Below, one piece after another: positions 1 to 7,150 of a DNA stretch of 26,171 nucleotides. The stretch comes from F23-B02 sp963632825. GTDB taxonomy: Bacteria; Bacillota; Clostridia; Oscillospirales; Oscillospiraceae. Position 1 is the first letter of the stretch; each line of letters starts with the position of its first letter. The position numbers were made by a program, and so were the translations under genes. Below the pieces are notes generated by a model that did not search any database, was not told the DNA's origin, and saw nothing but the letters and a program-made list of their open reading frames with translations. The stretch is from the NCBI GenBank assembly GCA_963632825.1, contig CAVGWF010000023.1:1-26171 (forward strand). The letters are read 5' to 3'.

Positions 1-2
1 CT

Positions 3-988
3 ATCGGACTTATCTATTTTACGAAGGTTTCCGACAATGAATTTGAAGTATTGGACGGACAACAGCGAATTACAAGCATAGGTCGCTTTCTGACGGGCAA
101 ATTTCCCATTTTGGATGAAAACGGTATGCAGCAGTATTTTAGAGGATTGGCAGAGGACTTACAGCGTAAAATACTTGATACAAAGCTGACGATTTATGAA
201 TGCAGCGGTACGGAAAGTGAAATCAAGGAATGGTTCAAAACGATAAACATTGTGGGCGTTCCGCTGAATGAACAGGAACTTTTGAACGCTATCTATTCCG
301 GCCCGTTTGTGACGCTTGCAAAGGCGGAGTTTTCCAACAGTCAAAATGCCAATATTCAGAAATGGGCGGCGTATATCAGCGGCGATGTAAAACGGCAGGA
401 TTATTTGCGTACTGCCCTTATGTGGGTTAGCAAAGGCAATATTGACGATTATATGAGCCGCCACAGATACGACACGAACATAACGGAATTAAAGGCCTAT
501 TTCAACAGCGTTATTGACTGGGTTTCAAGCGTGTTCATTGATGTTGAAACAGAAATGCGCGGTTTGAATTGGGGCACATTCTATGNNNNNNNNNNTTCTA
601 TGAGCGTTTCCATGCAAACGCCTATAGCCCCAATGATGTACACAATAAATTAAAAGCCTTGTATGCGGATTACTTTGTAAAGAACCGCAAGGGCGTATTT
701 GAGTACATTTTAGGCGGCTGCACCGATACAAAGCTGCTTGACATTCGCATTTTCGATGATGTTACGAAGCGAACAGTTTATGAGCGGCAAACAACGGACG
801 CAACAGCAAGGGGCGTTTCAAACTGTCCTCTTTGCGCCATTGGCAGTGACAACAACAGGCAGCGTATCTATAAGCTGAAAGAAATGGACGCAGACCATGT
901 TACCGCATGGAGCAACGGCGGCGCAACGGATATTAGCAACTGCACCATGCTTTGCGCTACCCATAACCGGGCGAAAGGCAATAAATAA
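3..988 (+). CDS. DUF262 / HNH endonuclease family protein (5' partial, contains N-gap)
   Basis: The gene is open from the left edge, so its start lies outside the window. The first codons lead into the LDGQQR motif typical of DUF262 (GmrS/ParB-like NTP-binding) domains. The C-terminus is a clear HNH nuclease module: CPLC, then MDADHVTAWSNGG, then N-x-x-LCATHN-x-x-KG. DUF262-HNH proteins are related to GmrSD-type modification-dependent restriction enzymes and are usually accessory defence genes. That role is inferred here. Ten Ns at 586-595 change the nominal reading frame, but the two sides share ttctatg, and collapsing the overlap restores one frame reading WGTFYERFHANAY. The gene therefore looks intact apart from its missing 5' end. 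Base composition is visibly AT-richer than the downstream genes, which suggests horizontal acquisition. The stop is TAA at 986-988. Confidence 0.85.
586..595. other. Assembly gap (10 N), probably an unmerged overlap
   Basis: There are ten Ns inside the DUF262-HNH gene. The seven bases before the gap (579-585) and the seven after it (596-602) are identical, ttctatg. Removing 586-602 gives one continuous reading frame, so the gap is most likely a scaffolding artefact rather than missing sequence. Confidence 0.85.
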
Positions 989-1075
989 TTCGGCATTGGC
1001 GGTTATCATTTAGTATTCCCTTACAGATACTCACATTAACATAATTTATGCAAGTATAAAAATCATTTACAGTAA

Positions 1076-1108
1076 AAATCGCCCGTGAGCAGACCTCACG
1101 GGCGATTT
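1076..1108 (-). terminator. Intrinsic terminator downstream of the metallophosphoesterase gene
   Basis: A perfect 14-bp stem (1076-1089 with 1095-1108) encloses a 5-nt loop. Read on the minus strand it is followed by a T-tract (complement of 1074-1078). It lies just beyond the stop of the minus-strand gene. It may also stop transcripts from the left-end HNH gene, although the plus-strand T-run is short. Nothing else is evident in 989-1139. Confidence 0.85.
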
Positions 1109-1139
1109 GACCGTTATGCTTTTGTTATGCTTTGAGATT

Positions 1140-3875
1140 TCAGAACAGGCAGTTTTCAATATAGCGGTGGAGCATCGCCGCTACCTGTGCGCGGGAAGCG
1201 CCGCTCCGGGGCATAAGAGTGTTCGCGTCGCTGCCGTTTATGATGCCCTCGGCATTTGCCCAGGAGATAGCCTCGAGAGCATACTCGGAAACGCTGCCGT
1301 AATCGGCAAAGCCGCTTAAATCGGCTCTTGCGCTCACGCTGACACCCTTGAAGCCGGCGTAGCGGAACAGAATGGCTGCCATCTGCTCGCGTGTTACATC
1401 GGCATCGGGAGCAAACGAGGTGTCGCTTACACCATTTACGATGCCGTTTGCGCTCGCCCAGTCTACAGCTTTGCTGTACCAGCCGCCCTGAGCGTCGGCG
1501 AACGGGGATGCGTCCGCATCGGCGGGCTCGCCCTCCATGCGCCACAGGACCGTTACGAGCATTGCGCGGGTCATGGTCGCGTCGGGCGAGAAGGTGTTTG
1601 CGGCGGTGCCGTTAAACAGACCGTTGCAGCCCGCATAGACTACATCGCCGAAGAACCATGCGTTTTCCGCAACATCGAAGAAGGGGAAGTCTATTGCGGC
1701 GTTGACGGCGCCGGTAACGGTGGTGCACTTTATGCAGCCGCCCTCATATTTGCCGTCGGCAGCGGTGATCCCGCCGTTTTCTCCGACGGAAATGACGGTG
1801 AGTGTGTTGGAGCTTTCGCCTTTGCCGAGCTCATGACCCACGGACAAGGCAACGGGAGCCGCTATCGCCTTGCCGCCGACTGCGGCGTCAACGGTGAGCA
1901 GCACGGCGCTGTCAAGCTGTGTGCCGAGAGCGCGCTTCTGAGCGGCATTGAGCTCGGGAGAGGTCACTGCAACGCGCACATCGCCGCCCTTTGCAAGATC
2001 GGAGGTCTTAAAAGAGGCTGTAAATTTCGCCGTCCTGAGCTCTGCGCCGTCGGCGGCTGACAGAGCGTCCATGCCGCGGTCCCAGATGACCATTGCCGAG
2101 GCTCCGGTCGAGGAGGCGTCAACGGTGACGGTCTTTCCGGAGGCGCCCAGCTCGCGCATGTTGATGCTCGTGGGGAACACGATGACATCATCGCCGTCGA
2201 GCAGCGCCTTTGCGGTAACGCTTGCACTGCCGCAGCTGAGCTTGACGACGGCTGTCTCTGCGGCACCGTCGAGAACGATGAGAGCGTCGTTATCGTCGGT
2301 GAAATTCTTGTCGTTGCCCATGGAATCGGCAACCTGAAGGATAAACTCGTTTATCCTGTTCTTGACGGCCTTGGTGAAGATGCTGTCGAACTTTATGGAT
2401 GATGCAAGATCGCCGAAGGCGTGCTTCTTTACGATGCTGAGCATCTGGTCGAGTATCTCGCCGCTTTCGATCTTGGAGAGGGCGGTCTGGACCCATGCCG
2501 GGTAGCTGCCGTCGTCAACACCCGCAAGGTGACTCTGATAGATGTAGTTTACGGCGTCAATCAGGGTCTTGTCCTCGGTAACGGGTATATCGACGAGCTC
2601 GTAGATTATATCCTGAAGATTTGCGATGATGCGGTCGTTGAGCCATGTCGAAACGCTGTTCTCAACAATGACAAATTTGTTCAGGAACTTGCCGACGAAG
2701 CTTCCCGCGACGGTCGCAAGCATATCTCCGGAAAGACCTTGACCTCTGCCGTACTCGGTGACGTCGGCGATGGTCTCGTTTTTGCCGGTGGTGGCGTCAT
2801 AATATGTGACTGGACCGATATGGTTGAGAGTGCTGACGCTCAGAACCAGACTGCCGGCGACCTCACGCAGCTGCGCAAAGCGCATCGGCGAGGGGTAGGT
2901 GAGGTTGGAGCCGGTCTCGATGTCGTAGAGAGTGCTGCCGTTTTCGGTGGTCATGGTGGCAATGTCGTTTGCGTGCATATGACCGGTGAAGATGACCTCA
3001 AGACCCGCATCGGCGAGCTGAGCCGCTATGTTGGCATAGTCCTCAACGAGGTACATCTTCATGAGGTCGGGCTCCATGGAGAAATGGGGCACGAAGCCGT
3101 GGTGCGCCATGCCGATAACGCGGTCGCCCGCAGCCTTTGCCGCAGAGATCTGCTCTACCGCCCATGCAACGAGCTCGGGGCTCATTTCACCGCGGGTCTC
3201 GTGCTCGGCCTCGTTGTCGGAGGTGTTGTCCTCGCTGTAGCAGCAGGTGTCGAGAACTATGAGAGTAACGCCGTCGCAGGGCTTTGCGACATAGGAGAGC
3301 TGACCGGATTCCTTGCCGGCGGGGGGAGTGTAGCGGGCAACGACGCTCTCGTCGGAGTAGACGAAATCATAGATGCGCGCAAAATCCTCGGGCTCGGTGC
3401 GGCCCGCGGCGACCGCCTTGCCGTCCTCGGTGTTGAAGTTTTTCGCGTTTTCGTTGCGGATGTCATGGTTGCCGTTTATGACATAGATCTTCATGTCCGG
3501 CAGATCCTTTTTGAGCTTCTGGAGACGGGCGGAAAAGTCCTCGTGACATTCGAGCTCACCGTCCTTGGTCAGGTCGCCGGAGATAAGAAGTACATCGGGC
3601 TTATCGCGCCTGACGGCATCGAGCAGGGTATTGTTTATCTCGCTGCCTTCCGTGAGAAGCTTTCTGTCGCTGTTGAGCGCCGTGGTGTAATCCTCGGTGT
3701 CCTTGATGAGCGTGGGGGACAGGTAGTGCGTGTCGCTCATAACGGCGATCTTGAGGTCGATGGGGTCTGCCTGCTCCTCTGCGGGATCGGCAAGCACGGG
3801 CACGGCGAGCGTGCATATCATCGCCAGAGCCAGCAGCATCGAGAGCATCCGCCGCATATGGGTGTGTTTTTTCAT
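1140..3875 (-). CDS. Secreted metallophosphoesterase with C-terminal SLH repeats
   Basis: This 911-residue exported calcineurin-like phosphoesterase has the complete metal-site set: MSDTH (residues 46-50), SGD (99-101), GNHD (135-138), AHHG (257-260) and GHMHAND (298-304). The N-terminus is a signal peptide with a basic start, a hydrophobic core and a VLAD cleavage region near residue 29. Three SLH domains (about 732-783, 790-841 and 855-907) should tether it to secondary cell-wall polymer, so it acts at the cell surface. The substrate is unknown; phosphodiester or nucleotide hydrolysis is the family role. I chose the ATG at 3873-3875 because AAGGAGG lies just upstream; an upstream in-frame start at 3938 has no such site. 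It is monocistronic, divergent from queH, and ends at a strong terminator. Confidence 0.93.
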   Translation of the reverse strand: MKKHTHMRRMLSMLLALAMICTLAVPVLADPAEEQADPIDLKIAVMSDTHYLSPTLIKDTEDYTTALNSDRKLLTEGSEINNTLLDAVRRDKPDVLLISGDLTKDGELECHEDFSARLQKLKKDLPDMKIYVINGNHDIRNENAKNFNTEDGKAVAAGRTEPEDFARIYDFVYSDESVVARYTPPAGKESGQLSYVAKPCDGVTLIVLDTCCYSEDNTSDNEAEHETRGEMSPELVAWAVEQISAAKAAGDRVIGMAHHGFVPHFSMEPDLMKMYLVEDYANIAAQLADAGLEVIFTGHMHANDIATMTTENGSTLYDIETGSNLTYPSPMRFAQLREVAGSLVLSVSTLNHIGPVTYYDATTGKNETIADVTEYGRGQGLSGDMLATVAGSFVGKFLNKFVIVENSVSTWLNDRIIANLQDIIYELVDIPVTEDKTLIDAVNYIYQSHLAGVDDGSYPAWVQTALSKIESGEILDQMLSIVKKHAFGDLASSIKFDSIFTKAVKNRINEFILQVADSMGNDKNFTDDNDALIVLDGAAETAVVKLSCGSASVTAKALLDGDDVIVFPTSINMRELGASGKTVTVDASSTGASAMVIWDRGMDALSAADGAELRTAKFTASFKTSDLAKGGDVRVAVTSPELNAAQKRALGTQLDSAVLLTVDAAVGGKAIAAPVALSVGHELGKGESSNTLTVISVGENGGITAADGKYEGGCIKCTTVTGAVNAAIDFPFFDVAENAWFFGDVVYAGCNGLFNGTAANTFSPDATMTRAMLVTVLWRMEGEPADADASPFADAQGGWYSKAVDWASANGIVNGVSDTSFAPDADVTREQMAAILFRYAGFKGVSVSARADLSGFADYGSVSEYALEAISWANAEGIINGSDANTLMPRSGASRAQVAAMLHRYIENCLF

Positions 3876-3909
3876 GTTTTTCCTCCTTATATTTGGTTGC
3901 CATACACAT

Positions 3910-3938
3910 ATTGTACATGAAAGCAAACTCAAAAACAA
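3910..3938 (-). promoter_or_regulatory. Promoter of the metallophosphoesterase gene
   Basis: On the minus strand TTGTTT (3933-3938) is followed after 17 bp by TACAAT (3910-3915). The position fits a roughly 30-nt leader ahead of the ATG at 3875. It is back to back with the queH promoter. Confidence 0.65.
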
Positions 3939-3951
3939 GTCGGTTATGTTA

Positions 3952-3980
3952 TTGACAGGTAAAATGTGCGTATATATAAT
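3952..3980 (+). promoter_or_regulatory. Full-consensus promoter directly abutting queH
   Basis: TTGACA (3952-3957), a 17-bp spacer and TATAAT (3975-3980) match the vegetative sigma consensus at every position. The -10 box ends only 8 bp before the queH ATG, so the transcript should begin at or within a few bases of the start codon. Confidence 0.85.
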
Positions 3981-3988
3981 GTAAGCTC

Positions 3989-4615
3989 ATGAACAGAGAA
4001 AATTTTTTCAGAAAATTTGATAAGATAGTGAGCTCCTTCGGCAATGACAAGCCGCGCATACTGCTGCACAGTTGCTGCGGACCGTGCTCAAGCTCGGTGA
4101 TAGAGCTGCTCTCAAGGTATTTTGAGGTCACTGTTTTGTGGTATAATCCAAATCTGTGGCCTGAGGCGGAGTATGAAAAGCGCCTCCAGACGCAGGAAAA
4201 GCTCATAGCTTGTCTTGCTGCTGACGGTGTGACGGCGGAGCTCATGGTGCTGCCGTGGCGCAGAGAGGACTATTTTTCGCGCATAAGGGGACTGGAAAAT
4301 GAGCCGGAGGAGGGTAAAAGATGCCTTGAGTGCTTCCGTATCCGCCTTGACGAGACCGCGCGCATAGCCGCCGAGCAGGGCTTTGACTGGTTCTGCACAA
4401 CGCTTACCGTTTCCTCGCGCAAGGATGCCGTTGCGATAAACGCAATCGGGCGCGAGGCTGCGGAAAAATACAATGTAAGCTGGCTGCCGTCGGAGTTCAA
4501 AAAGCGCGAGGGCAACCACCGCTCGATAATACTTTCGGAAAAATACGGGCTTTACAGGCAGGAGTACTGCGGCTGCGTATTTTCACTCAACAGCAACGGA
4601 GAAAACCATGAATAA
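3989..4615 (+). CDS. queH: Epoxyqueuosine reductase QueH
   Basis: QueH reduces epoxyqueuosine in tRNA to queuosine, the last step of the pathway, and is the non-homologous alternative to the cobalamin enzyme QueG. The 208-residue protein shows the family cysteine pattern: HSCCGPC near residues 27-33, RCLEC at 111-115 and YCGC at 193-196. These cysteines would bind the Fe-S cluster and metal of the family. The segment YNPN-x-x-P-x-x-EYEKR (about 52-65) is also typical. The ATG at 3989 has no Shine-Dalgarno and sits at the expected transcription start. The next in-frame alternative is a GTG 13 codons on, also without a good ribosome site and leaving a short N-terminus. The gene overlaps queT by 8 bp, so the two are co-transcribed and probably translationally coupled. 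Confidence 0.93.
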   Translation: MNRENFFRKFDKIVSSFGNDKPRILLHSCCGPCSSSVIELLSRYFEVTVLWYNPNLWPEAEYEKRLQTQEKLIACLAADGVTAELMVLPWRREDYFSRIRGLENEPEEGKRCLECFRIRLDETARIAAEQGFDWFCTTLTVSSRKDAVAINAIGREAAEKYNVSWLPSEFKKREGNHRSIILSEKYGLYRQEYCGCVFSLNSNGENHE

Positions 4616-5129
4616 AACAACACATAAGCTCGTATCCGCCGCCATAGTCGGCGCATTGTACGCGGTGCTCACGCTCGTGCTTGCACCGATAAGCTACGGT
4701 CCCGTTCAGTGCCGCATTTCCGAGGCGCTGTGCATACTGCCGTTTTTCATGCCGCACACGGCGTGGGGACTGTTTTTCGGCTGTGCGATAGCCAATGTCG
4801 CAAGCGCGGCGGGACTGCCGGACATAATCTTCGGCTCGCTGGCAACGCTCATTGCCTGCCTGTGCATAGCCCTGTGCGGGAAGAAAAACAAGAAAGTGCT
4901 CGCCTGTCTTATGCCGGTGGTGTGGAATGCGCTTATAGTCGGTGCAATGCTCACAAAGGTCATTGCGGGGCTCGACCCAATTGAAAGCTTCGGTGCATTT
5001 GCCGTTTTCGCGGGTCAGGTCGGTCTCGGCGAGGCTGCGGCGATGTTCGTTATCGGGCTCCCGCTCATGACATGGCTGCCGAAGCAAAAATTCTTTGCGG
5101 ACTATCTTGACAAATTCACAAGTCGGTAA
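4608..5129 (+). CDS. queT: QueT-family queuosine-precursor ECF transporter S-component
   Basis: This 173-residue membrane protein has about five to six hydrophobic segments and family signatures: LAPISYGPVQCRISEAL near residues 25-41, and GLPDIIFGSLATL in the middle. QueT proteins are substrate-binding subunits of ECF transporters for queuosine precursors such as preQ0, preQ1 or queuine. They share the general EcfA/A'/T module, which is not encoded here. The start ATG lies inside the end of queH (8-bp overlap). The pairing of a salvage transporter with QueH suggests import of precursor or nucleoside rather than complete de novo synthesis, though other que genes may lie elsewhere. Confidence 0.92.
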   Translation: MNKTTHKLVSAAIVGALYAVLTLVLAPISYGPVQCRISEALCILPFFMPHTAWGLFFGCAIANVASAAGLPDIIFGSLATLIACLCIALCGKKNKKVLACLMPVVWNALIVGAMLTKVIAGLDPIESFGAFAVFAGQVGLGEAAAMFVIGLPLMTWLPKQKFFADYLDKFTSR

Positions 5130-5135
5130 TAAAAT
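5107..5135 (+). promoter_or_regulatory. Promoter for the TPP riboswitch-thiT unit
   Basis: TTGACA (5107-5112), a 17-bp spacer and TAAAAT (5130-5135) form a near-consensus promoter. The -35 and spacer overlap the last codons of queT (stop 5127-5129), so thiT is transcribed separately from queHT, starting just ahead of the riboswitch. Confidence 0.75.
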
Positions 5136-5147
5136 CACAATTGCAAA

Positions 5148-5240
5148 TAAGGGGTGCTGAGTTTTTCTCGGCTGAGACGGAAAGAATCGAATTTCCGAGA
5201 CCCTCGAACCTGATCCGGGTAATGCCGGCGTAGGAAACGA
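5148..5240 (+). ncRNA. TPP riboswitch (THI element)
   Basis: The conserved THI-element blocks occur in order: GGGGTGC at 5151-5157, GCTGAGA at 5170-5176, ACCCTCGAACCTGATC at 5200-5215, then GGGTAATGCCGGCGTAGGAAA through about 5237. These form the thiamine-pyrophosphate aptamer. It sits directly before thiT and is followed by a terminator hairpin, so high TPP should reduce transporter transcription. The outer boundaries are approximate. Confidence 0.95.
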
Positions 5241-5295
5241 AAATTTTTATACAATCGTTTTCCTATGACCGCATTGCTTTCGCAGTGCGGTTTTT
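5231..5295 (+). terminator. Attenuator of the TPP riboswitch (terminator with competing hairpin)
   Basis: A 10-bp stem (5268-5277 with 5282-5291, one G-U pair, loop tttc) followed by TTTTTC forms an intrinsic terminator between the aptamer and thiT. The aptamer's 3' strand (taggaaacg, 5231-5239) can alternatively pair with cgttttccta (5256-5265). That hairpin would disrupt the aptamer's closing region and is a likely part of the ligand-free fold. The switching mechanism is inferred; the terminator itself is clear. Confidence 0.8.
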
Positions 5296-5318
5296 CGTAT
5301 TCTTTAGGAGGAATAGTT

Positions 5319-6137
5319 ATGAATCAGAGCAAAACAAAGTGTCTGGTGGAATGCGCCATCATGATCGCGCTTGCCACTGTGCTGAGCATGATAAAGCTTG
5401 CCGAGCTTCCGTACGGCGGCTCGATTACGATAGCGTCCATGCTGCCGATAGCCATCATCGCATACCGCAGAGGTATGGGCTGGGGTCTCGGCTCGGCCTT
5501 CGTTTACGGCATTGTTCAGCAGCTTTTGGGACTGAACTCACTTTCGTATGTCACCACATGGCAGAGCATAGTTGCAGTCATACTTCTTGACTACATTGTT
5601 GCATTTACGGTAGTCGGCTTTGCCGGTATATTCAGAAATAAAATAGAAAATCAGGCTGTCGGACTTACCCTCGGCTGCGTTTTTGTATCGCTTCTTCGTT
5701 ATGTCTGCCATGTCATCTCCGGCGCTACCGTATGGGCCGGTCTGTCGATACCGACTCAGGCCGCACTGTCATACTCCTTTATCTACAATGCCACCTATAT
5801 GCTGCCTGAATGCATCATCCTTGCGGTAACTGCCGCCTATATCGGCTCCGTCATAGACTTCAGAGGAGAGAAACTCAATAGAATTGTAAAGGGCGATGCA
5901 AAGGCATACTCTCCCGCTATCAGCGTTATTGCGGGGCTTGTGGCCGCAGGCGCCGTCATTTATGACGCTGTTGAGGTGTTCTCGCACCTCCAAAACGCCG
6001 AAACAGGCGAGTTCGACATAACCGGGCTCGCAGCTGCAAACTGGACTGCGCTCATTGCGGTAACAGTCTCGGCTGTGGTCGTCACTGTGCTGCTGGTGGT
6101 CGTAAACAAGGCTCTCAAAAAGAGTAAAGCCGCATAA
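5319..6137 (+). CDS. thiT: Thiamine ECF transporter S-component ThiT
   Basis: ThiT binds thiamine with high affinity and works with the shared ECF energising module, encoded elsewhere. The protein has about six hydrophobic segments in its first 190 residues and family features such as GSITIASMLP (about 33-42), IAYRRG and GIVQQLLG near 65-72. The ATG at 5319 follows TTAGGAGGAATAGTT, an excellent ribosome site; earlier in-frame starts would lie inside the terminator hairpin. At 272 residues it exceeds the usual family length of roughly 170-200. The surplus is a C-terminal extension with two further hydrophobic stretches. The upstream TPP riboswitch supports thiamine as substrate. Confidence 0.93.
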   Translation: MNQSKTKCLVECAIMIALATVLSMIKLAELPYGGSITIASMLPIAIIAYRRGMGWGLGSAFVYGIVQQLLGLNSLSYVTTWQSIVAVILLDYIVAFTVVGFAGIFRNKIENQAVGLTLGCVFVSLLRYVCHVISGATVWAGLSIPTQAALSYSFIYNATYMLPECIILAVTAAYIGSVIDFRGEKLNRIVKGDAKAYSPAISVIAGLVAAGAVIYDAVEVFSHLQNAETGEFDITGLAAANWTALIAVTVSAVVVTVLLVVVNKALKKSKAA

Positions 6138-6140
6138 AAC

Positions 6141-6192
6141 AGCTTTCGGGACGGGCTGCCCATGCTACCCGAGCAGTTCGTCTCCGAAGGCT
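6141..6192 (+). other. Imperfect long hairpin downstream of thiT
   Basis: Bases 6141-6159 can pair with 6173-6192 along about 19 positions, using several G-U pairs and one bulge. A U-run does not follow, so it is not a convincing intrinsic terminator. It could protect the thiT mRNA 3' end. The rest of 6138-6207 shows nothing recognisable. Confidence 0.4.
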
Positions 6193-6207
6193 ATAAATAA
6201 AAAATCC

Positions 6208-6237
6208 TTGACACGGCAAAAGTGTATCGTATATAAT
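6208..6237 (+). promoter_or_regulatory. Promoter of the rpmH cluster
   Basis: TTGACA (6208-6213), an 18-bp spacer and TATAAT (6232-6237) form a strong promoter about 90 bp upstream of the rpmH start codon. Confidence 0.85.
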
Positions 6238-6240
6238 GAG

Positions 6241-6266
6241 CTTCCGGTGCCTATCGGCATCGGAAG
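6241..6266 (+). other. Stem-loop at the 5' end of the rpmH transcript
   Basis: An 11-bp stem (6241-6251 with 6256-6266, one G-U pair, loop tatc) is followed by ttttatt. With transcription expected to begin near 6244, most of this hairpin would form the extreme 5' end of the mRNA. It may protect the mRNA from decay or act as a weak attenuator. Confidence 0.5.
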
Positions 6267-6334
6267 TTTTATTGTCAACTACTTCGGGTTAAGGCCCGAT
6301 GTTGAGTATCAATTTCTGAAAGGAGTGCAGGAAA

Positions 6335-6469
6335 ATGCTGCGTACTTACCAGCCCAAGAAGCGTCAGCGCAAGAAAGAGCACGGCTTCCGCAAGAGAATG
6401 GCAACCGCAAACGGCCGTAAGGTCCTCGCCCGCCGCAGAGCGAAGGGCAGAGCAAAGCTGAGCGCCTGA
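6335..6469 (+). CDS. rpmH: 50S ribosomal protein L34
   Basis: L34 is a very small, strongly basic large-subunit protein. The 44-residue product begins MLRTYQPKKRQRKKEHGF and continues with the invariant R-K-R-M-A-T-x-N-G-R-K-V-L-x-R-R-R-x-K-G-R-x-x-L-S core, which is full length for the family. The ATG at 6335 is preceded by AAAGGAGTGCAGGAAA. It is the first gene of the classical rpmH-rnpA-yidD-yidC-jag cluster. dnaA, the usual neighbour on the other side in many Firmicutes, is absent; thiT lies there instead. Confidence 0.98.
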   Translation: MLRTYQPKKRQRKKEHGFRKRMATANGRKVLARRRAKGRAKLSA

Positions 6470-6507
6470 TTTGGCGGCTCCGAGCAGGAAAAGCAAATAA
6501 ATTTTTT

Positions 6508-6530
6508 AGGGCGGGTATCATCCGCCCTTT
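6508..6530 (+). other. Hairpin between rpmH and rnpA
   Basis: A 7-bp stem (6508-6514 with 6522-6528) encloses loop gtatcat and is followed by only a short T-run. It may act as a partial terminator or processing site that lets the abundant rpmH message exceed rnpA. This is an inference; the region is otherwise a 91-bp spacer. Confidence 0.45.
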
Positions 6531-6560
6531 AGGTGTTTGCGGAAAGCAAGGGTGGGATAA

Positions 6561-6908
6561 TTGGATCTCAGGGTAACTCTGAAGAAAAATTATGAATTCA
6601 GGCGGCTTTATAACAGAGGCAAGACCGCCGTTACACCCTACATGGTCGTGTATGCGCTGAAAACCTCGCGCGGTGTGCGCCGCGTGGGCTACACCGTGTC
6701 CACAAAGCTGGGGAAGGCAGTCGTGCGGAACAGAGTGCGCCGCCGCCTCAGAGAGATATACAGGCTCAATGCGTACAGGCTCGCTGACAGCGCCGATATC
6801 GTCATCGTTGCGAGGTCAAGAAGCATTAATGCCGAGTATGCAAAGCTTGAGCGGGCGTTTATCGGCGCCTGCCGCGAGCTTGGGATACTGAAGGGGGAAG
6901 CGGAGTGA
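6561..6908 (+). CDS. rnpA: Ribonuclease P protein component
   Basis: RnpA is the protein cofactor of RNase P, which removes tRNA 5' leaders. The 115-residue basic protein has the conserved RNR block RNRVRRRLRE at residues 56-65 and the family N-terminus L-x-K-N-Y-E-F-x-x-L-Y-x-R-G-K. The start is a TTG at 6561 preceded by AAGGGTGGGATAA; no ATG fits the conserved N-terminus. The TGA stop overlaps the GTG start of yidD by 4 bp (GTGA), indicating coupled translation. Confidence 0.96.
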   Translation: MDLRVTLKKNYEFRRLYNRGKTAVTPYMVVYALKTSRGVRRVGYTVSTKLGKAVVRNRVRRRLREIYRLNAYRLADSADIVIVARSRSINAEYAKLERAFIGACRELGILKGEAE

Positions 6909-7123
6909 AAAAGCTGCTTCTTGCCCTTATTCGGGTGTATCAGAAATACATTTCGCCGGCGTTTCCTCCGCGATGCAGATTTATTCCGACCTGCTCACAG
7001 TATGCCGTTGAAGCCATCGAGAAATACGGGGCTTTGAAGGGCGGCTGGCTCGCCCTTAAGCGGCTGTCGAGGTGTCATCCGTTTCACCTCGGCGAACACG
7101 ATTTCTTCGATCCCGTTCCCTGA
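6905..7123 (+). CDS. yidD: Membrane protein insertion efficiency factor YidD
   Basis: YidD is a small membrane-associated protein that assists YidC-dependent insertion. The 72-residue product is full length and carries the family motif C-R-F-I-P-T-C-S-x-Y-A-x-E-A-I at residues 24-38, preceded by an amphipathic YQKYISP segment. The GTG start at 6905 lies in a 4-bp overlap with rnpA. yidC follows after 27 bp. Confidence 0.95.
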   Translation: MKKLLLALIRVYQKYISPAFPPRCRFIPTCSQYAVEAIEKYGALKGGWLALKRLSRCHPFHLGEHDFFDPVP

Positions 7124-7150
7124 CGAGGATCGGAATACAAGGAGAAACTT

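Noticed and set aside
2421..3920. Long plus-strand open frame antisense to the metallophosphoesterase
   Set aside because: It lies wholly opposite a gene with clear catalytic and SLH motifs, has no recognisable domain, and reflects codon bias of the sense gene.
5265..5318. Upstream start for thiT
   Set aside because: It would begin inside the riboswitch terminator hairpin; the ATG at 5319 has the ribosome site.
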